In this document: piece by piece, positions 5,791-6,494 of the stretch | Layout of the letters: each line of letters starts with the position of its first letter | Numbering within the stretch: the first letter of the stretch is position 1 | From: a bacterium | GTDB taxonomy: Bacteria; Desulfobacterota; GWC2-55-46; S146-80; JALXFI01 | DNA: 6,494 nucleotides | Assembly: GCA_027069035.1 (NCBI GenBank) | Contig: JALXFI010000171.1 | Location: forward strand, 1-6,494 | Reading direction: 5' to 3' | Program-made: the position numbers and the translations under genes | Notes under the pieces: model-generated | Database searches by the model: none | What the model was told of the DNA's origin: nothing | The model's input: only the letters and a program-made list of their open reading frames with translations

Positions 5791-6252
5791 CTATATATAA
5801 TACATAATGTCGTTTGGCATATCCTTCTCTATTCCAAGCGTTTCACCCTTCTTACACAGCGCCTCTATAGAGATTGAATCAAGATACTCCAACATTTTCA
5901 TACCTGCCTCCATCCATATAGGCCTGGTAACACAATGCTCAAGCAGGCGACACTTGCCCTTTAGTCTGTCACTTAGACAAAAAACGAGTTCAGGCGGCCC
6001 TTCGGTTGCCCTGAGAACATCTCCTATTGTAATATCACAAGGTTTTTTGGCAAGAAAATATCCCCCTTTAGGCCCCCTTTTGCTTTGAACAATACCTGCT
6101 TTCCTCAACAACTGGAATATCTGCTCAAGATAGCGCTGTGATATTTTCTGTCTCTTTGCTATATCCTTTATCTGCACAGGGTAACCGGTAGAATTGTAGG
6201 CAATATCAAAAAGCGCTCTTACACCATATAGACTTTTAGTAGATAGTTTCAT
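5791..6252 (-). CDS. Rrf2/IscR-family transcriptional regulator, likely Fe-S binding
   Basis: This 153-residue winged-helix regulator has the Rrf2 signature throughout. It opens MKLSTKSLYGVRALFDIA, carries the helix-turn-helix around IKDIAKRQKISQRYLEQIF (28-46), a wing KRGPKGGYFLAKKP (58-71), and ITIGDVLRATEGP (74-86). Three cysteines C92, C101 and C107 lie where IscR/NsrR-type proteins ligate an Fe-S cluster, but the spacing is C-x8-C-x5-C rather than C-x5-C-x5-C. C72 and C133 are extra. Its own promoter and the cysK promoter share a site close to the IscR type-1 operator, so autoregulation and control of the cysteine unit are likely. It may sense Fe-S or sulfur status, functionally like IscR or CymR. 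The start matches the family N-terminus; the ribosome site (AAAGAAG) is weak. Direct repeats lie on both sides. Confidence 0.92.
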   Translation of the reverse strand: MKLSTKSLYGVRALFDIAYNSTGYPVQIKDIAKRQKISQRYLEQIFQLLRKAGIVQSKRGPKGGYFLAKKPCDITIGDVLRATEGPPELVFCLSDRLKGKCRLLEHCVTRPIWMEAGMKMLEYLDSISIEALCKKGETLGIEKDMPNDIMYYI

Positions 6253-6270
6253 GCTTCTTTATAATCTTGC

Positions 6271-6284
6271 AGTAGTTTTCTACT
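6271..6284. promoter_or_regulatory. Short inverted repeat in the regulator's 5' leader
   Basis: AGTAG and CTACT form perfect 5-base arms around a 4-base spacer, 19 bp before the regulator start codon. It lies downstream of the predicted -10 box and may be an extra operator or a minor leader hairpin. It is short enough to occur by chance. Confidence 0.3.
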
Positions 6285-6287
6285 CTT

Positions 6288-6320
6288 CTTCTACTATACC
6301 CTATCGGAACTGTCAAGTAT
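6288..6320 (-). promoter_or_regulatory. Regulator promoter with IscR type-1-like operator
   Basis: TTGACA (6311-6316) is followed after 17 bp by TAGAAG (6288-6293); a TATAGT at only 12 bp spacing is also present. The 25-bp site 6296-6320 has left arm ATACTTGAC and right arm AGGGTAT on the minus strand and fits the remembered IscR type-1 consensus at 20 of 25 positions. Over 31 aligned bases it matches the cysK site at 23. The placement across the promoter supports negative autoregulation. Confidence 0.65.
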
Positions 6321-6329
6321 AACCCAAAT

Positions 6330-6494
6330 TTATAAGATAATAAAGGCTCCACTGCCCGCCAAATCTCGTGATAGCGAGATTTCAAATTGGCAATATACAT
6401 CCTTAACTGCTGTGTTCTCGGCGATTTTCTTTCTCACCGTACCGGTTATGTACGCCTCAAAAGAAAAATCGCCTGCAGCCTTGCATTTAAAGCA
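6330..6494 (-). other. Open frame entering from the right edge, overlapping repeat copy B
   Basis: A minus-strand frame is open for 54 codons from the window edge to a TAA at 6330-6332, with translation including DFSFEAYITGTVRKKIAENT. It could be the tail of an upstream gene. However, it lies almost wholly on the structured repeat, and the equivalent part of copy A is shifted by a 2-base indel and has an in-frame stop just upstream, so a chance frame through a non-coding element is more likely. Confidence 0.25.
6357..6473. repeat. Structured intergenic repeat, copy B (longer)
   Basis: The first hairpin (6361-6382) has arms AAATCTCGT and GCGAGATTT around GATA. A linker nearly identical to copy A follows. 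The second hairpin (6420-6473) pairs GGCGATTTT with AAAATCGCC, continues past a bulged A with CTTT/AAAG, and has an inner 5-bp stem CGTAC/GTACG around CGGTTAT. The element may extend past 6473 to or beyond the window edge. It lies upstream of the regulator's promoter. Confidence 0.8.

Noticed and set aside
5807..6088. Plus-strand open frame opposite the Rrf2 regulator
   Set aside because: The minus-strand product is a clear full-length Rrf2 protein; the antisense frame shows no family features.

Overview
This 6.5 kb window is a bacterial sulfur-amino-acid locus. Every well-supported gene lies on the minus strand, so the biological order runs from high to low coordinates. AT-rich codon use, tight gene packing, minimal forms of each enzyme family and protein resemblance to anaerobic sulfur-metabolising bacteria suggest Nitrospirota or a deltaproteobacterial-type lineage. 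That placement is an impression from the sequence alone.

Layout, in transcription order. (1) At 5791-6252 lies an Rrf2/IscR-type regulator with three cysteines suited to an Fe-S cluster. Its promoter carries a site resembling the IscR type-1 operator. (2) From about 5684 down to 3614 runs a second unit: a sigma70-like promoter, a SAM-I (S-box) riboswitch with an intrinsic terminator, a threonine-synthase-family PLP enzyme, and a two-domain protein joining a MoaD/ThiS-like sulfur carrier to a C-terminal NIL domain. It ends at a 15-bp terminator hairpin. (3) From about 3557 down to 355 runs a third unit with its own promoter and a second IscR-like operator: cysK, cysM, a JAMM/Mec-type metalloprotease and a MoeB/ThiF-type E1-like activating enzyme, with gaps of 0-33 bp.

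How the genes fit together. The MoeB-like enzyme should adenylate the C-terminal Gly-Gly of the carrier so that it becomes a thiocarboxylate. The JAMM protease should cut after that Gly-Gly, either to mature the carrier or to release an amino-acid adduct. CysM (and perhaps CysK) should use the sulfur to make cysteine, as in the CysO-CysM-Mec system of Mycobacterium tuberculosis. The unusual part is the SAM-riboswitch-controlled pair of threonine synthase homologue and MoaD-NIL. A SAM-repressed threonine synthase makes little metabolic sense, so I infer that this paralogue may make homocysteine from O-phosphohomoserine (or a related ester) with sulfur from the carrier. In the fused protein the Gly-Gly is internal (residues 91-92), so it needs proteolysis before activation, and a suitable protease is encoded nearby.

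Non-coding structure. Two direct copies of a structured repeat, 660 bp apart, bracket the regulator gene. They share a hairpin with one fully compensated base-pair change, and the right copy carries a second, longer hairpin. Both window edges hold reading frames that run off the end; neither is identified.
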